A stretch of 64,000 nucleotides of DNA. Origin: an uncultured Muribaculaceae bacterium. GTDB lineage: Bacteria; Bacteroidota; Bacteroidia; Bacteroidales; Muribaculaceae. Under the pieces are notes generated by a model. The model was given only the letters and a program-made list of their open reading frames with translations. It ran no database searches and was not told the origin of the DNA. Of this stretch, positions 1 to 8,132 are shown one piece after another; positions within the stretch are counted from its first letter, which is position 1; every line of letters begins with the position of its first letter. The stretch covers positions 62,001 through 126,000 of the forward strand of contig CAJTZS010000001.1 of assembly GCA_910584055.1 (NCBI GenBank), read 5' to 3'. The translations under genes were made by a program, and so were the position numbers.

Positions 1-360
1 GACTACCACAACCGCAACATAGAGATGAGGAAACGTCAGAAAAAGTTGGGGTTATTGGGTAGTGCAAGCCTTATCTTCTCATTAGGAGGCGGTGCGTTGA
101 CAGTAATTATGGGTCCGGCCATGGCTAATGTAATACCGGTATTCACGGTGATCGGTTTCATCGTGTGTATAACATCTTTTTACCTCCGCGGAAAGGATAA
201 TAGTATCGAAGCAACAGAAAAAGCTACGGAAGAGTTTCAGGACAATTATATCTGCCCCAATCCGGAATGCGGTAAATTCTTGGGAAACTATTCCTATAAA
301 CTCATGAAGAAGCAATATTCCATGAGCTGCCCCTATTGCAAATGCAAGTTCAAGGAATGA
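1..360 (+). CDS. Small membrane protein with C-terminal zinc ribbon (5' end may lie outside the window)
   Basis: The first ATG in frame is at 25 (111 aa), but the frame is open back to base 1 with no stop, so the true start may lie upstream. Two hydrophobic stretches (about residues 8-30 and 33-52 from the ATG) predict a two-helix membrane protein. The C-terminal tail has a CPNPECG motif and a CPYCKC motif, the paired-knuckle pattern of a zinc ribbon on the cytoplasmic side. Function is unknown. It precedes the FHA/PP2C/kinase cluster on the same strand, and the FHA protein also begins with a zinc ribbon, so it is probably a member of that cluster. Confidence 0.7.
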   Translation, partial: DYHNRNIEMRKRQKKLGLLGSASLIFSLGGGALTVIMGPAMANVIPVFTVIGFIVCITSFYLRGKDNSIEATEKATEEFQDNYICPNPECGKFLGNYSYKLMKKQYSMSCPYCKCKFKE

Positions 361-463
361 TATTTCATGGATTAACCGATGCATTTCATACATAATATCT
401 TCAATTATTTTGATTCTATAAATATGAAAGCTAATTTAGCCTCGTCAATAAAAACTACTTATT

Positions 464-1303
464 ATGAAGAAACCAGATAAAGATTCACCCCGGCGCATGA
501 GCGAAGAAACAAAAGTAAGACTCAAGAATGCGGCGGCATCGGCAACCGGAGGTATATTCATAGGAGCGGTCTCCCCGTTGCTCATGAGCATGACCAAGGC
601 TAAAGAAGACATTCACGAAGAATCATCCGAAACTACGAATCATAAGGAAACCCTGAGTCATCCCGAACTTGTGGACGATGAAGTGACAGTTGCCACAGGT
701 GTCAGCGATGACATGTCGTTCGGAGAGGCTTTCGCGTCAGCCCGCAGTGAAGTTGGCGCCGGAGGTGTGTTCGAGTGGCACGGAGGCCTCTACGGCACTT
801 ATTATGCAGATGAATGGAACCATATGAGCAGTGCCGAAAAGGCTGAGTATGGAAACCATTTCGCATGGAATAAAATCGACCACTCCGAAAGCGATGTCTC
901 GCATCATTCCATCTCACACACCACAGAAAACCCTTCTCATGAGGGAATGAGTCATACAACCAACACGATATCCAAACCCGTAAATATTGACAACTCAGAA
1001 GATAAAGAAGAGGACGATATCGATATTGTATCGGTGACGCATGATGACCTTCCTGAAGACGAAATTGAAATTTTAGGGATAATGCATGACGACCCGTCAG
1101 AACCTTTATTGGCGCAAAATCCAACTGATGATATCATAACTATCGTAAACGTTCATGAAGATCCGGTTTTCACCTATCAAGAGGATCCGGGCTGTCCGAA
1201 TGAAATTCTTGAAGAACCAATGCCTATTCCGGAACCGGAAATAAATGAATTTCATCTTAACGATGTCGAGTTTATCGATAACGGCTCTGATTTCTTAGCT
1301 TAA
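464..1303 (+). CDS. Acidic protein with WHG/GTYY signature, kinase-cluster associated
   Basis: A 279-aa protein with no family name I can assign. The N-terminus is basic, followed by a glycine/alanine-rich hydrophobic stretch (about residues 22-44) that could be a membrane segment. Around residues 85-128 it has a conserved-looking signature (EVGAGGVFEWHGG, then YGTYYADEWNHMS). The rest is strongly acidic and holds about three degenerate repeats of the type I-x-[IV]-[LV]-x-[VI]-x-H-[DE]-D (near residues 188, 203 and 223). It ends 10 bases before the FHA gene. The protein at 6650-7273 has a similar layout (hydrophobic Gly/Ala N-terminus, acidic tail). A role as substrate or scaffold of the kinases is only inference. 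Confidence 0.75.
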   Translation: MKKPDKDSPRRMSEETKVRLKNAAASATGGIFIGAVSPLLMSMTKAKEDIHEESSETTNHKETLSHPELVDDEVTVATGVSDDMSFGEAFASARSEVGAGGVFEWHGGLYGTYYADEWNHMSSAEKAEYGNHFAWNKIDHSESDVSHHSISHTTENPSHEGMSHTTNTISKPVNIDNSEDKEEDDIDIVSVTHDDLPEDEIEILGIMHDDPSEPLLAQNPTDDIITIVNVHEDPVFTYQEDPGCPNEILEEPMPIPEPEINEFHLNDVEFIDNGSDFLA

Positions 1304-1313
1304 AAGGGTTATT

Positions 1314-2309
1314 ATGGATAATTTAATAAAAATAAAATGTCCGTGGTGCAGCGCGGTGCTGACCGTAAAGGACTTTGAAGGTATAGAATCGAAAAGTGTC
1401 ACCTGTCCCGTATGCAAGCAGAAATCCCCTTTCACGAAATTCAAAAAGATAACTGATGGCAGAATTATAAAAACAATATGCGTAAGCCGAGAAGAAAAAA
1501 GATGTAGACTCGAAGTTACATTAGTTAAAGAAAATGTAAAGAAGATTGCCATTCTCGGGTCTGACTGGAGCGTGCCGATATGCGTTCGCGGAGAAAAACC
1601 TCATATCGTAATCAAAATAAATACATATGGGGAAATGTTTCTTTATAGCTCGAATATGGACGGGGTAGACCATTATTGTGATATCTATGTGGATGGAAAA
1701 GAGATGTTCGGTCCTGATATGGAAGTCACAGCGAATAGCAAAATAGAACTCGGATATGAACACTATCCTATTAACCTTAATGAACTTTTGTCTGTCATAA
1801 AATTTCTTGAACAACAGCCTGATCAAGGATACAATAGGTATTTTATTCCCACCTTTGACGATATCTGTGAAAAATTGAAAAATACTACATATAATGAGAA
1901 AGAGGAGACCAGCTATCTTAGGGATGGTGAAGCAACGGAACAGACAGATCTGGATAATATGATGATCGGGTGTCTCAAGATGAAAACCTCCGGACAAACT
2001 TTCCGGCTTTCTCCCGGACGCAATGTGATCGGACGGAAAGCCTCGGCATCCTCCGCAAACATACAGTTGGACACAGGAGAAAATCATCGCGTCAGCCGTG
2101 AGCATATCGTGATAGAAGTTAAAAAAATACCGGGCAAAGGTTTCGTCCATTACCTCTCGCTTTTCAAGGAAAGGGTGAATTCCACACTCCATAACAAGGG
2201 AAGTTTGCTTTTCGGTGATTGTGTGATTCTGAAAAATGGCGACACAATAAGTCTGCCGAATTTCGATATAGTATTCGAACTTCATGAAAGTGAAGGCACT
2301 GATTTTTAA
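1314..2309 (+). CDS. Zinc-ribbon and FHA domain protein
   Basis: A 331-aa protein. Residues 9-35 hold CPWC and CPVC pairs, a zinc ribbon. A C-terminal forkhead-associated domain (about residues 232-325) has the expected GRNVIGR strand, a VSREH motif (the Ser/His phosphothreonine-binding face) and a late DTISL strand. FHA domains bind phosphothreonine, so this is the likely phospho-reader of the cluster. The middle part (about residues 75-160) has strands such as IYVDGKEM and KIELGYEH that look like a degenerate second FHA-like sandwich (inference). No signal peptide, so cytoplasmic. It lies 20 bases ahead of the PP2C gene and two kinase genes, which would write and erase its ligand. Confidence 0.88.
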   Translation: MDNLIKIKCPWCSAVLTVKDFEGIESKSVTCPVCKQKSPFTKFKKITDGRIIKTICVSREEKRCRLEVTLVKENVKKIAILGSDWSVPICVRGEKPHIVIKINTYGEMFLYSSNMDGVDHYCDIYVDGKEMFGPDMEVTANSKIELGYEHYPINLNELLSVIKFLEQQPDQGYNRYFIPTFDDICEKLKNTTYNEKEETSYLRDGEATEQTDLDNMMIGCLKMKTSGQTFRLSPGRNVIGRKASASSANIQLDTGENHRVSREHIVIEVKKIPGKGFVHYLSLFKERVNSTLHNKGSLLFGDCVILKNGDTISLPNFDIVFELHESEGTDF

Positions 2310-2329
2310 GACCCATAAAAATTCCGTTT

Positions 2330-3538
2330 ATGAGATTCAAACTTAAGGCATATAGTATCTGGGAAACAGGCAAGCGTAAAGACAGCGCAGGGAATCCGCA
2401 TCAGGAGGATAGTATATTTCCCGCCCATGGAGATATGCAGGATTCAGACAGACTGTTCATACTATGTGACGGCATGGGGGGTCACGATGCCGGAGAAGTG
2501 GCAAGCTCCACCGTATGCGAAGCCATGAGTCACGATATATTATCAACCGTCACCGATCCCGAAGGGGCTTTCACCGATTCAGACATTACCGATGCAATTG
2601 ATACAGCCTATGATGCCCTCGATTTAAAAGATTCCGACAGCTCTGAAAAAAAGATGGGCACAACAATGACGCTGCTTAAGTTTCACGACAAAGGTGCAAC
2701 CATAGCCCATATAGGAGACAGCCGCATATACCACATCCGTCCCGGAAAGAACGGAGAAGACACCCGAATACTTTTCGAGACACGCGACCATTCCCTTATA
2801 AACGATCTTATCAAGATTGGAGAAATCACCCCGGAGGAAGCTCGACATTCAAAACAGAAGAACGTTATAACACGGGCCATGCAACCTCACACGGAACCGC
2901 GATGCAAGGCTGACGTAAAATATATCGAAGATATACGGTCCGGAGATTATTTCTATCTATGCTCCGACGGAATGCTTGAGCAAGATGAAATGAATTCCGG
3001 GGAGGCCATACGGAATATCTTCTCCGAAGAAGGAGGAGATCCCGAGAACAAGGTTCGCATTCTCACTTGCGCCACCGCTGATAACCGTGACAACCACACC
3101 GCGATTCTGGTTCATGTCACGGATGTAACCATGGACAGCATTCATGAAGAGCCATCAACCATTGAGACAGTAATGCCTGCGGAGAGCGCTATACAGGAAA
3201 CAAAGGCAAGAAAGTTTTCAAGCCGCATGCTCATTATCGCCGTCTGCGCCCTACTGGCTGTCTTTATTATATGGGTATGGGTCATCCCTCTGTTTACCTC
3301 AAAAAATGATTCTGAGGTAAATGAAGGAATAAATAAGGAATACGTCGGCACAGATGTTGCGGAAGAACCCAGCAAGAATAACAAGATTGAGATGAAAGAG
3401 GATGCTTCGGGAAAAATCGAAGACACCGAGGAAACGCTTTCAGAAGAAACTGAAGAAGGAGTCTCGGAAGCACAACTTCCAAAAGAGCATAAAGAAGAGG
3501 TTGAACCCATTGAAACCCCTGACAATTTATCACATTGA
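2330..3538 (+). CDS. PP2C-type protein phosphatase with C-terminal membrane anchor
   Basis: A 402-aa protein with an N-terminal PPM/PP2C Ser/Thr phosphatase domain (about residues 5-265). Visible motifs are the metal-binding DGMGGH (about 48-53), GTTMTLL, IAHIGDSR, SDGM and the terminal DNHTAI. A single membrane helix follows (about 301-322), then an acidic, Glu/Ser-rich tail of about 80 residues that would lie outside the cytoplasm. The family dephosphorylates pSer/pThr with Mn/Mg, so it probably reverses the action of the two downstream kinases. The next gene begins within a few bases of its stop, so the two are translationally close. Confidence 0.92.
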   Translation: MRFKLKAYSIWETGKRKDSAGNPHQEDSIFPAHGDMQDSDRLFILCDGMGGHDAGEVASSTVCEAMSHDILSTVTDPEGAFTDSDITDAIDTAYDALDLKDSDSSEKKMGTTMTLLKFHDKGATIAHIGDSRIYHIRPGKNGEDTRILFETRDHSLINDLIKIGEITPEEARHSKQKNVITRAMQPHTEPRCKADVKYIEDIRSGDYFYLCSDGMLEQDEMNSGEAIRNIFSEEGGDPENKVRILTCATADNRDNHTAILVHVTDVTMDSIHEEPSTIETVMPAESAIQETKARKFSSRMLIIAVCALLAVFIIWVWVIPLFTSKNDSEVNEGINKEYVGTDVAEEPSKNNKIEMKEDASGKIEDTEETLSEETEEGVSEAQLPKEHKEEVEPIETPDNLSH

Positions 3539-3543
3539 CGATT

Positions 3544-5169
3544 ATGAACCTGACAGAAGGGACAACACTTAAAGAAGGCAAGTATACGATCAAGAAAGTG
3601 CTTGGTAAAGGCTCTTTCGGAATCACTTATCTTGCAAGCGCAAAATTCAAGATAAAGGAATCATTGGGTGAGATAGAGGTGACTTCGGATGTGGCCGTCA
3701 AGGAATTTTTCATGAGCGACATCAGTTCACGAGGTGAAAACAGCAGTTTCGTGGAAGGCTCTTCAAGCAGTATTTTCACCAATTACCGTCATAAATTCAG
3801 AAAAGAGGCTGAGAACCTTTCAAAACTTGAACACCCGAATATCGTACACGTATATGACGTTTTCGATGAGAACAAAACGAGCTATTACGTGATGGAATAT
3901 ATCAAAGGTCAAAGTCTTGACGAGTATGTATCTGAAAAAGGTGCAATCGATGAGTCCCAAGCCCTTGAAATCATCAAGAAAATAGGGACAGCCGTCGATT
4001 ACATGCACTCCAACCATGTTTTGCATCTTGACATAAAGCCCAAGAACATAATGATGGGAGATGACGGCAGATTGGCGTTGATAGATTTCGGACTGTCCAA
4101 GCAGTTTACTGAAACCGGAGAACCGGAATCAAGCACAAGCATCGGAATGGGCACCCCGGGTTATGCTCCACTTGAACAGTCGCAATATAAACATACGGAT
4201 AAATTTCCGGCAACACTCGATGTGTATGCATTAGGGGCTACGCTATATAAAATGCTTACCGGCAAACGACCGGCCGAAGCCTCTGAAGTACTTAACGAAG
4301 GTTTGAACCTGGAACCTCTGAGAACGAAAGGGGTCTCTGATAAGATGGTTGCAACGATTGAAAAGGCCATGTGTCCTGCAAAGAAAGACAGGTATCAGAC
4401 CATTAAGGAATTATTAAACGCCATCACTGATGAGCCGGTCTCGGAAACATTAAAATCCGATCCGGAAGAAGAGAAGGATAAGGAGCATGTTTCGAAAAAA
4501 GATAATGAAGATGTATCGGAAATAAAAGGAGATGAATCCGATGTAAAAGACAAACCTGACGTAAGAGAAGGAAAAGAGACTAAAAATGTAATTGAGGAAA
4601 AAGATGAATCCCGGAACGAGAATAATGAGAAGAGCAGAAATAAGAGTAAACTATTGAAAATCATTATCCCATCCGCATCGCTATTATTGGCGATCGCAGT
4701 CCTTTTAATATATTTTCTTACGGGTAGTAAACCATCTGTAAACGTAGGAAATGTGACAGACAATATACAGAATACGGAGACATCCTCTGTTGATAACATA
4801 AATCCGACAGAAAAAGAGTTGACTATAGAGGACCGTATATATTTTGGCGAAGATAACGACAGCTTTTTAAAAACAGCTTCCGGATTAGAATACTATATAT
4901 TAAAAGAAGGAAGCGCGAAGAAACCATCGGCATCAGACAATGTTGAGGTACATTACAGATGTCTCGATTCGGAAGGACACGAACTCAACAACACATTCGA
5001 TGGCAGTCCTGTAAATATAAGTCTTGGAAGCATCCTCGAAGGATTCAAGGAAGGAATAATGCTCATTGGAGAAGGCGGTAGGATAATTCTCCGAATCCCG
5101 CCTGAACTTGGATACGGAAGCCAGACATCGGATATTACATATGACGTAGAACTTATAAGCATAAAATAA
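3544..5169 (+). CDS. Transmembrane Ser/Thr kinase fused to an FKBP-type prolyl isomerase
   Basis: I chose the ATG at 3544 (541 aa) over an in-frame TTG at 3535 because the next kinase begins with the matching sequence (M-x-LT-x-GTTL). The N-terminal Hanks-type kinase domain has GKGSFG, VAVKEFF (ATP lysine), HLDIKPKN (catalytic loop), IDFGLSK and GTPGYAPLEQ. A charged Lys/Glu-rich linker leads to one membrane helix (roughly residues 375-395). The last ~105 residues match an FKBP domain: NVEVHYRC, then FDGSPVNISLG, GFKEGI and PPELGYG. The expected topology is kinase inside and isomerase in the periplasm. FKBPs bind or isomerise proline peptides, so the external domain could act as sensor or output. 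I know of no characterised kinase with this layout. The stop is 1 base from the next ATG. Confidence 0.9.
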   Translation: MNLTEGTTLKEGKYTIKKVLGKGSFGITYLASAKFKIKESLGEIEVTSDVAVKEFFMSDISSRGENSSFVEGSSSSIFTNYRHKFRKEAENLSKLEHPNIVHVYDVFDENKTSYYVMEYIKGQSLDEYVSEKGAIDESQALEIIKKIGTAVDYMHSNHVLHLDIKPKNIMMGDDGRLALIDFGLSKQFTETGEPESSTSIGMGTPGYAPLEQSQYKHTDKFPATLDVYALGATLYKMLTGKRPAEASEVLNEGLNLEPLRTKGVSDKMVATIEKAMCPAKKDRYQTIKELLNAITDEPVSETLKSDPEEEKDKEHVSKKDNEDVSEIKGDESDVKDKPDVREGKETKNVIEEKDESRNENNEKSRNKSKLLKIIIPSASLLLAIAVLLIYFLTGSKPSVNVGNVTDNIQNTETSSVDNINPTEKELTIEDRIYFGEDNDSFLKTASGLEYYILKEGSAKKPSASDNVEVHYRCLDSEGHELNNTFDGSPVNISLGSILEGFKEGIMLIGEGGRIILRIPPELGYGSQTSDITYDVELISIK

Positions 5170-5170
5170 T

Positions 5171-6562
5171 ATGAAGCTAACATCCGGAACCACACTTCGC
5201 GGAGGTAAATATACTATTGTCGAACCGATCGGTCAAGGCACATTCGGAATCACCTACCTTGCAATCGTAAAATTAAAGATAAAAGGTGATTTGGGTGAGA
5301 TTGAAGTGCCCACGAAGGTTGCCATAAAGGAATTCTTTATGGAAGACATCAACTACCGGGTGAAGGGAAACCCGGAGGTAAAAGGTTCCACCGGTTCAAT
5401 ATTCAAAAATTATCTTGCCAAGTTTCAGAAAGAGGCAAAACACCTTGCCGACCTTCACCATCCCAATATAGTGCAAGTGCTCGAAGTGTTTGATGAAAAC
5501 AACACCAGCTATTACGTGATGGAATATATAGAAGGAAAAAACCTGGATGCATGTATCAGCGAGAAGACAAGATTTAAAGAAGAGGAGGGGTTAAAAATAA
5601 TCCATGAAATCGGGGAAGCATTACATTACATGCACTCAAAAAAATTGCTTCATCTTGATGTCAAACCGAGTAACGTTATGGTCGATGCCGATGGCAAATG
5701 CACCCTCATTGATTTCGGATTATCGAAACAATATACCGATGACGGCGTTCCGGAATCAAGCACAAAAGTAGGTTATGGAACGCCCGGATATGCACCTTTG
5801 GAACAATCGCATTTCAAACAAGACGGTTCCTTCCCCGCCACACTCGACATATACGCCTTAGGCTCCACACTTTATAAGATGCTTACCGGGAAACGCGCCC
5901 CTAAAGCATCAGTGGTGCTTAATGAGGGATTGGACACCGGTTTACTTAAGGAGGCCGGTGTTTCAGATGATACCATAAACGCAATACTAAAAGCCATGAA
6001 TCCATCGAAGAAAATGCGTTACCAAACGATACTGGATTTTATGGCCGCGCTCCCCTCTATTAAAAACGACGTTAGTATCAAAGTCAATAGTAATGATTCT
6101 AATAAGGAAGACAATGTAGATGAAGATACGACAATATATGAAGATACCGTAGTAGAGACAGGAGATGAAGAAACCACAATAGATGAAGAAACAAAGTTCG
6201 ATGAAAGCACATCTTTAGTTTCCGAAAACACGGAGATTGACACTGATTTTGATTATCCCCGTGACGATGACGTGGTAATCTTGAGCGAAGAAGAAGCTAA
6301 GAAACTTCATGAAGAAGTTAAAAAACATCTTAAAGGAACCTCTTCAAAAAAGGAAAACCCCAAAAGGAAGCGTCTTATATTTTACTCAATTATTCTTATA
6401 GTAGCATTTATAATAGGGTATTTCAGCAGCAAATACGACGGTACTGAAAATCCCGCAACTGTTTCCGAACCCTCCACGGAAGCGGTAACAGAAGAGATTT
6501 GGGTAGACACTGTCCCTGTAGTGGAGTTGGTTGAGGAGGTTGTGACTGATTCTGCAATCTGA
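5171..6562 (+). CDS. Transmembrane Ser/Thr kinase
   Basis: A 463-aa paralogue of the preceding kinase. The kinase domain (about residues 10-290) has GQGTFG, VAIKEFF, HLDVKPSN, IDFGLSK and GTPGYAPLEQ, so all catalytic residues are present. An acidic linker rich in Asp, Glu and Thr (about 300-375) contains many possible phosphorylation sites, including several ETTIDEET-like threonines that resemble FHA ligands once phosphorylated (inference). One membrane helix (about 400-420) is followed by only about 40 residues outside, so unlike its neighbour it has no external domain. The high identity and tandem position indicate duplication, with FKBP gain or loss in one copy. Confidence 0.92.
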   Translation: MKLTSGTTLRGGKYTIVEPIGQGTFGITYLAIVKLKIKGDLGEIEVPTKVAIKEFFMEDINYRVKGNPEVKGSTGSIFKNYLAKFQKEAKHLADLHHPNIVQVLEVFDENNTSYYVMEYIEGKNLDACISEKTRFKEEEGLKIIHEIGEALHYMHSKKLLHLDVKPSNVMVDADGKCTLIDFGLSKQYTDDGVPESSTKVGYGTPGYAPLEQSHFKQDGSFPATLDIYALGSTLYKMLTGKRAPKASVVLNEGLDTGLLKEAGVSDDTINAILKAMNPSKKMRYQTILDFMAALPSIKNDVSIKVNSNDSNKEDNVDEDTTIYEDTVVETGDEETTIDEETKFDESTSLVSENTEIDTDFDYPRDDDVVILSEEEAKKLHEEVKKHLKGTSSKKENPKRKRLIFYSIILIVAFIIGYFSSKYDGTENPATVSEPSTEAVTEEIWVDTVPVVELVEEVVTDSAI

Positions 6563-6649
6563 TTATTTCATGTAGAAAACCCGTTAAGTTATACATAAAG
6601 TACGATATAATTTGCAAATAAACACGATATGTGATAACTTCACGGCAAA

Positions 6650-7273
6650 ATGAAAAATATGAAAAAGAATACAAAAGACAATATTATCAGCGGAGTCAGC
6701 GCGGCAATGGGAGCTGCCGCAGGTTTTTCCGCCACCGTTAATGCGGCGGCACACACTCAAGAGGCGCAAACAACCAATGAAGTAGAGGTGATTGATGCTG
6801 TAGATGTTGAGACAGCGACTCATAATGTAAACACTGTGCCTGAACAGGAAGTGGAGATAACCGATATCAGTCATAGTTCTTATACGGCTCATCCGGCTCA
6901 AACCATAACAGCAGATACAAACAATAGTCAGACTCCGCAAGAGATTTCACATGAAGACAATACGCCTGAAATAGAAGTATTGGGTTATGAACGTATCACC
7001 GATGAGGATGGAAACCGGATGGATGCAGCCATTGTCAGCGAGCATGGTCATAAGATAACCTATCTTGACACGGACCTTGACAACGAAGCCAACGTTAAAT
7101 GGACAGATTTCAACAATAATGACATTCCGGATGCGGGAGAACTCCAGAATATTGAAGGGCAGCATGTGGATATGCAGGTTTTTCAACAGGCAGCGGAATA
7201 TAATCCTTTATATGCCCAGAATGACATGCCGGACTATGTTAATGACGCCAATGTCGGAACCCTCCTCGGATAA
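6650..7273 (+). CDS. Acidic protein with hydrophobic N-terminus, kinase-cluster associated
   Basis: A 207-aa protein of unknown function. The first residues are Lys/Asn-rich, followed by a Gly/Ala-rich hydrophobic stretch (about 13-38, ending near VNAAAH) that could be a membrane segment or weak signal peptide. The remainder is acidic. Near residues 145-165 it has DTDLDNE and DFNNNDIPDAGE, Asp/Asn-rich loops like those that bind calcium in EF-hand or dockerin-type motifs. Its general layout recalls the protein at 464-1303. It sits between the second kinase and the caspase gene on the same strand. Confidence 0.7.
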   Translation: MKNMKKNTKDNIISGVSAAMGAAAGFSATVNAAAHTQEAQTTNEVEVIDAVDVETATHNVNTVPEQEVEITDISHSSYTAHPAQTITADTNNSQTPQEISHEDNTPEIEVLGYERITDEDGNRMDAAIVSEHGHKITYLDTDLDNEANVKWTDFNNNDIPDAGELQNIEGQHVDMQVFQQAAEYNPLYAQNDMPDYVNDANVGTLLG

Positions 7274-7306
7274 TCAGTGTTGCATTCATAATTATAACTT
7301 GCTTTT

Positions 7307-8050
7307 ATGAAGAATATCCTAAGGACTCTATTCATATCAGTCCTGCTATGCGTAAACATCCCCCTATCGGCACGCACATATCTTGTAGCTGTCGGTGTAG
7401 GGGATTATTCCAAATATCCTCAAAAAGTACTCAACCTCAATCTTCCGGTTGCAGATGCAAAGGCAGTAACAGAGGCATATTCTAAAAATACCAATGTGGA
7501 TTATGTTTTGTTGCTTGATGAAAAAGCTACTAAATCTCGAATTTCACGAGCCATGAAAAAGGTCTATTCGCTGGCGGGTAAAGACGATGTCGTCATTTTC
7601 TATTTTTCCGGACACGGCTATCCCGGGGGCTTCTGTGCGAGCGACGGAAAACTTCCATATAGCAGAATACGCGCAGCAATGTCGGAAAGCAAATGTCCCA
7701 ACAAAATAATCCTTGCCGATGCATGTCATTCGGGAGCGATGAGGGTGGAAGCAAATGCATCCGGAACTGCGGTGAACACAGAAGCCTCGAAGGCAAACGT
7801 GATGATGTTCTTAGCTTCCCGGAATACTGAAACATCCATTGAAGCGGAAGGAATGGAAAACGGGGTATTCACCACTTTTCTCATCGGAGGGATGCAGGGA
7901 TGGGCCGATGTCGACGTCAACCGTATAATCACCGCACGCGAACTTTTTGATTTTGTCCATAACGGTGTAAAGGAATTAACGAAAGACAAACAACACCCCG
8001 TGATGTGGGGCAAATTCAACGACAATATGCCGGTAATTAAATTAAAATAA
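7307..8050 (+). CDS. Exported caspase-family (C14) peptidase
   Basis: A 247-aa caspase-fold cysteine peptidase. A signal peptide (about residues 1-22, ending PLSA) is followed directly by TYLVAVGVGDY, the usual first strand of the p20-like domain. The catalytic dyad is visible as FSGHG (His about 104) and LADACHSGA (Cys about 144). Bacterial members often cleave after basic residues. Export is predicted, so it should act in the periplasm or outside, on the same side as the FKBP domain of the upstream kinase. It is the last gene of the cluster and is followed at once by a strong terminator, which supports a single transcription unit. Confidence 0.87.
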   Translation: MKNILRTLFISVLLCVNIPLSARTYLVAVGVGDYSKYPQKVLNLNLPVADAKAVTEAYSKNTNVDYVLLLDEKATKSRISRAMKKVYSLAGKDDVVIFYFSGHGYPGGFCASDGKLPYSRIRAAMSESKCPNKIILADACHSGAMRVEANASGTAVNTEASKANVMMFLASRNTETSIEAEGMENGVFTTFLIGGMQGWADVDVNRIITARELFDFVHNGVKELTKDKQHPVMWGKFNDNMPVIKLK

Positions 8051-8053
8051 AGG

Positions 8054-8082
8054 AACGGCTTCCATTGGGAAGCCGTTTTTTT
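8054..8082 (+). terminator. Rho-independent terminator ending the kinase/caspase cluster
   Basis: A perfect 10-bp stem (8054-8063 with 8068-8077), a 4-base loop and a run of T. It starts 4 bases after the caspase stop codon. Confidence 0.93.
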
Positions 8083-8094
8083 GTTATATATTTG
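8064..8094 (+). promoter_or_regulatory. Bacteroidetes-type promoter for polA
   Basis: The -7 element TATATTTG (8087-8094) fits TAnnTTTG, and ATTG (8064-8067, in the loop of the terminator) sits 19 bases upstream at the -33 position. The polA ATG follows 38 bases after the -7 box. Confidence 0.6.
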
Positions 8095-8132
8095 TTAATT
8101 CAAATAAGTAAGTAATCAAAGATATACCCGCT

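Noticed and set aside
3535..3543. TTG start for the first kinase
   Set aside because: The ATG at 3544 gives an N-terminus matching the paralogous kinase.
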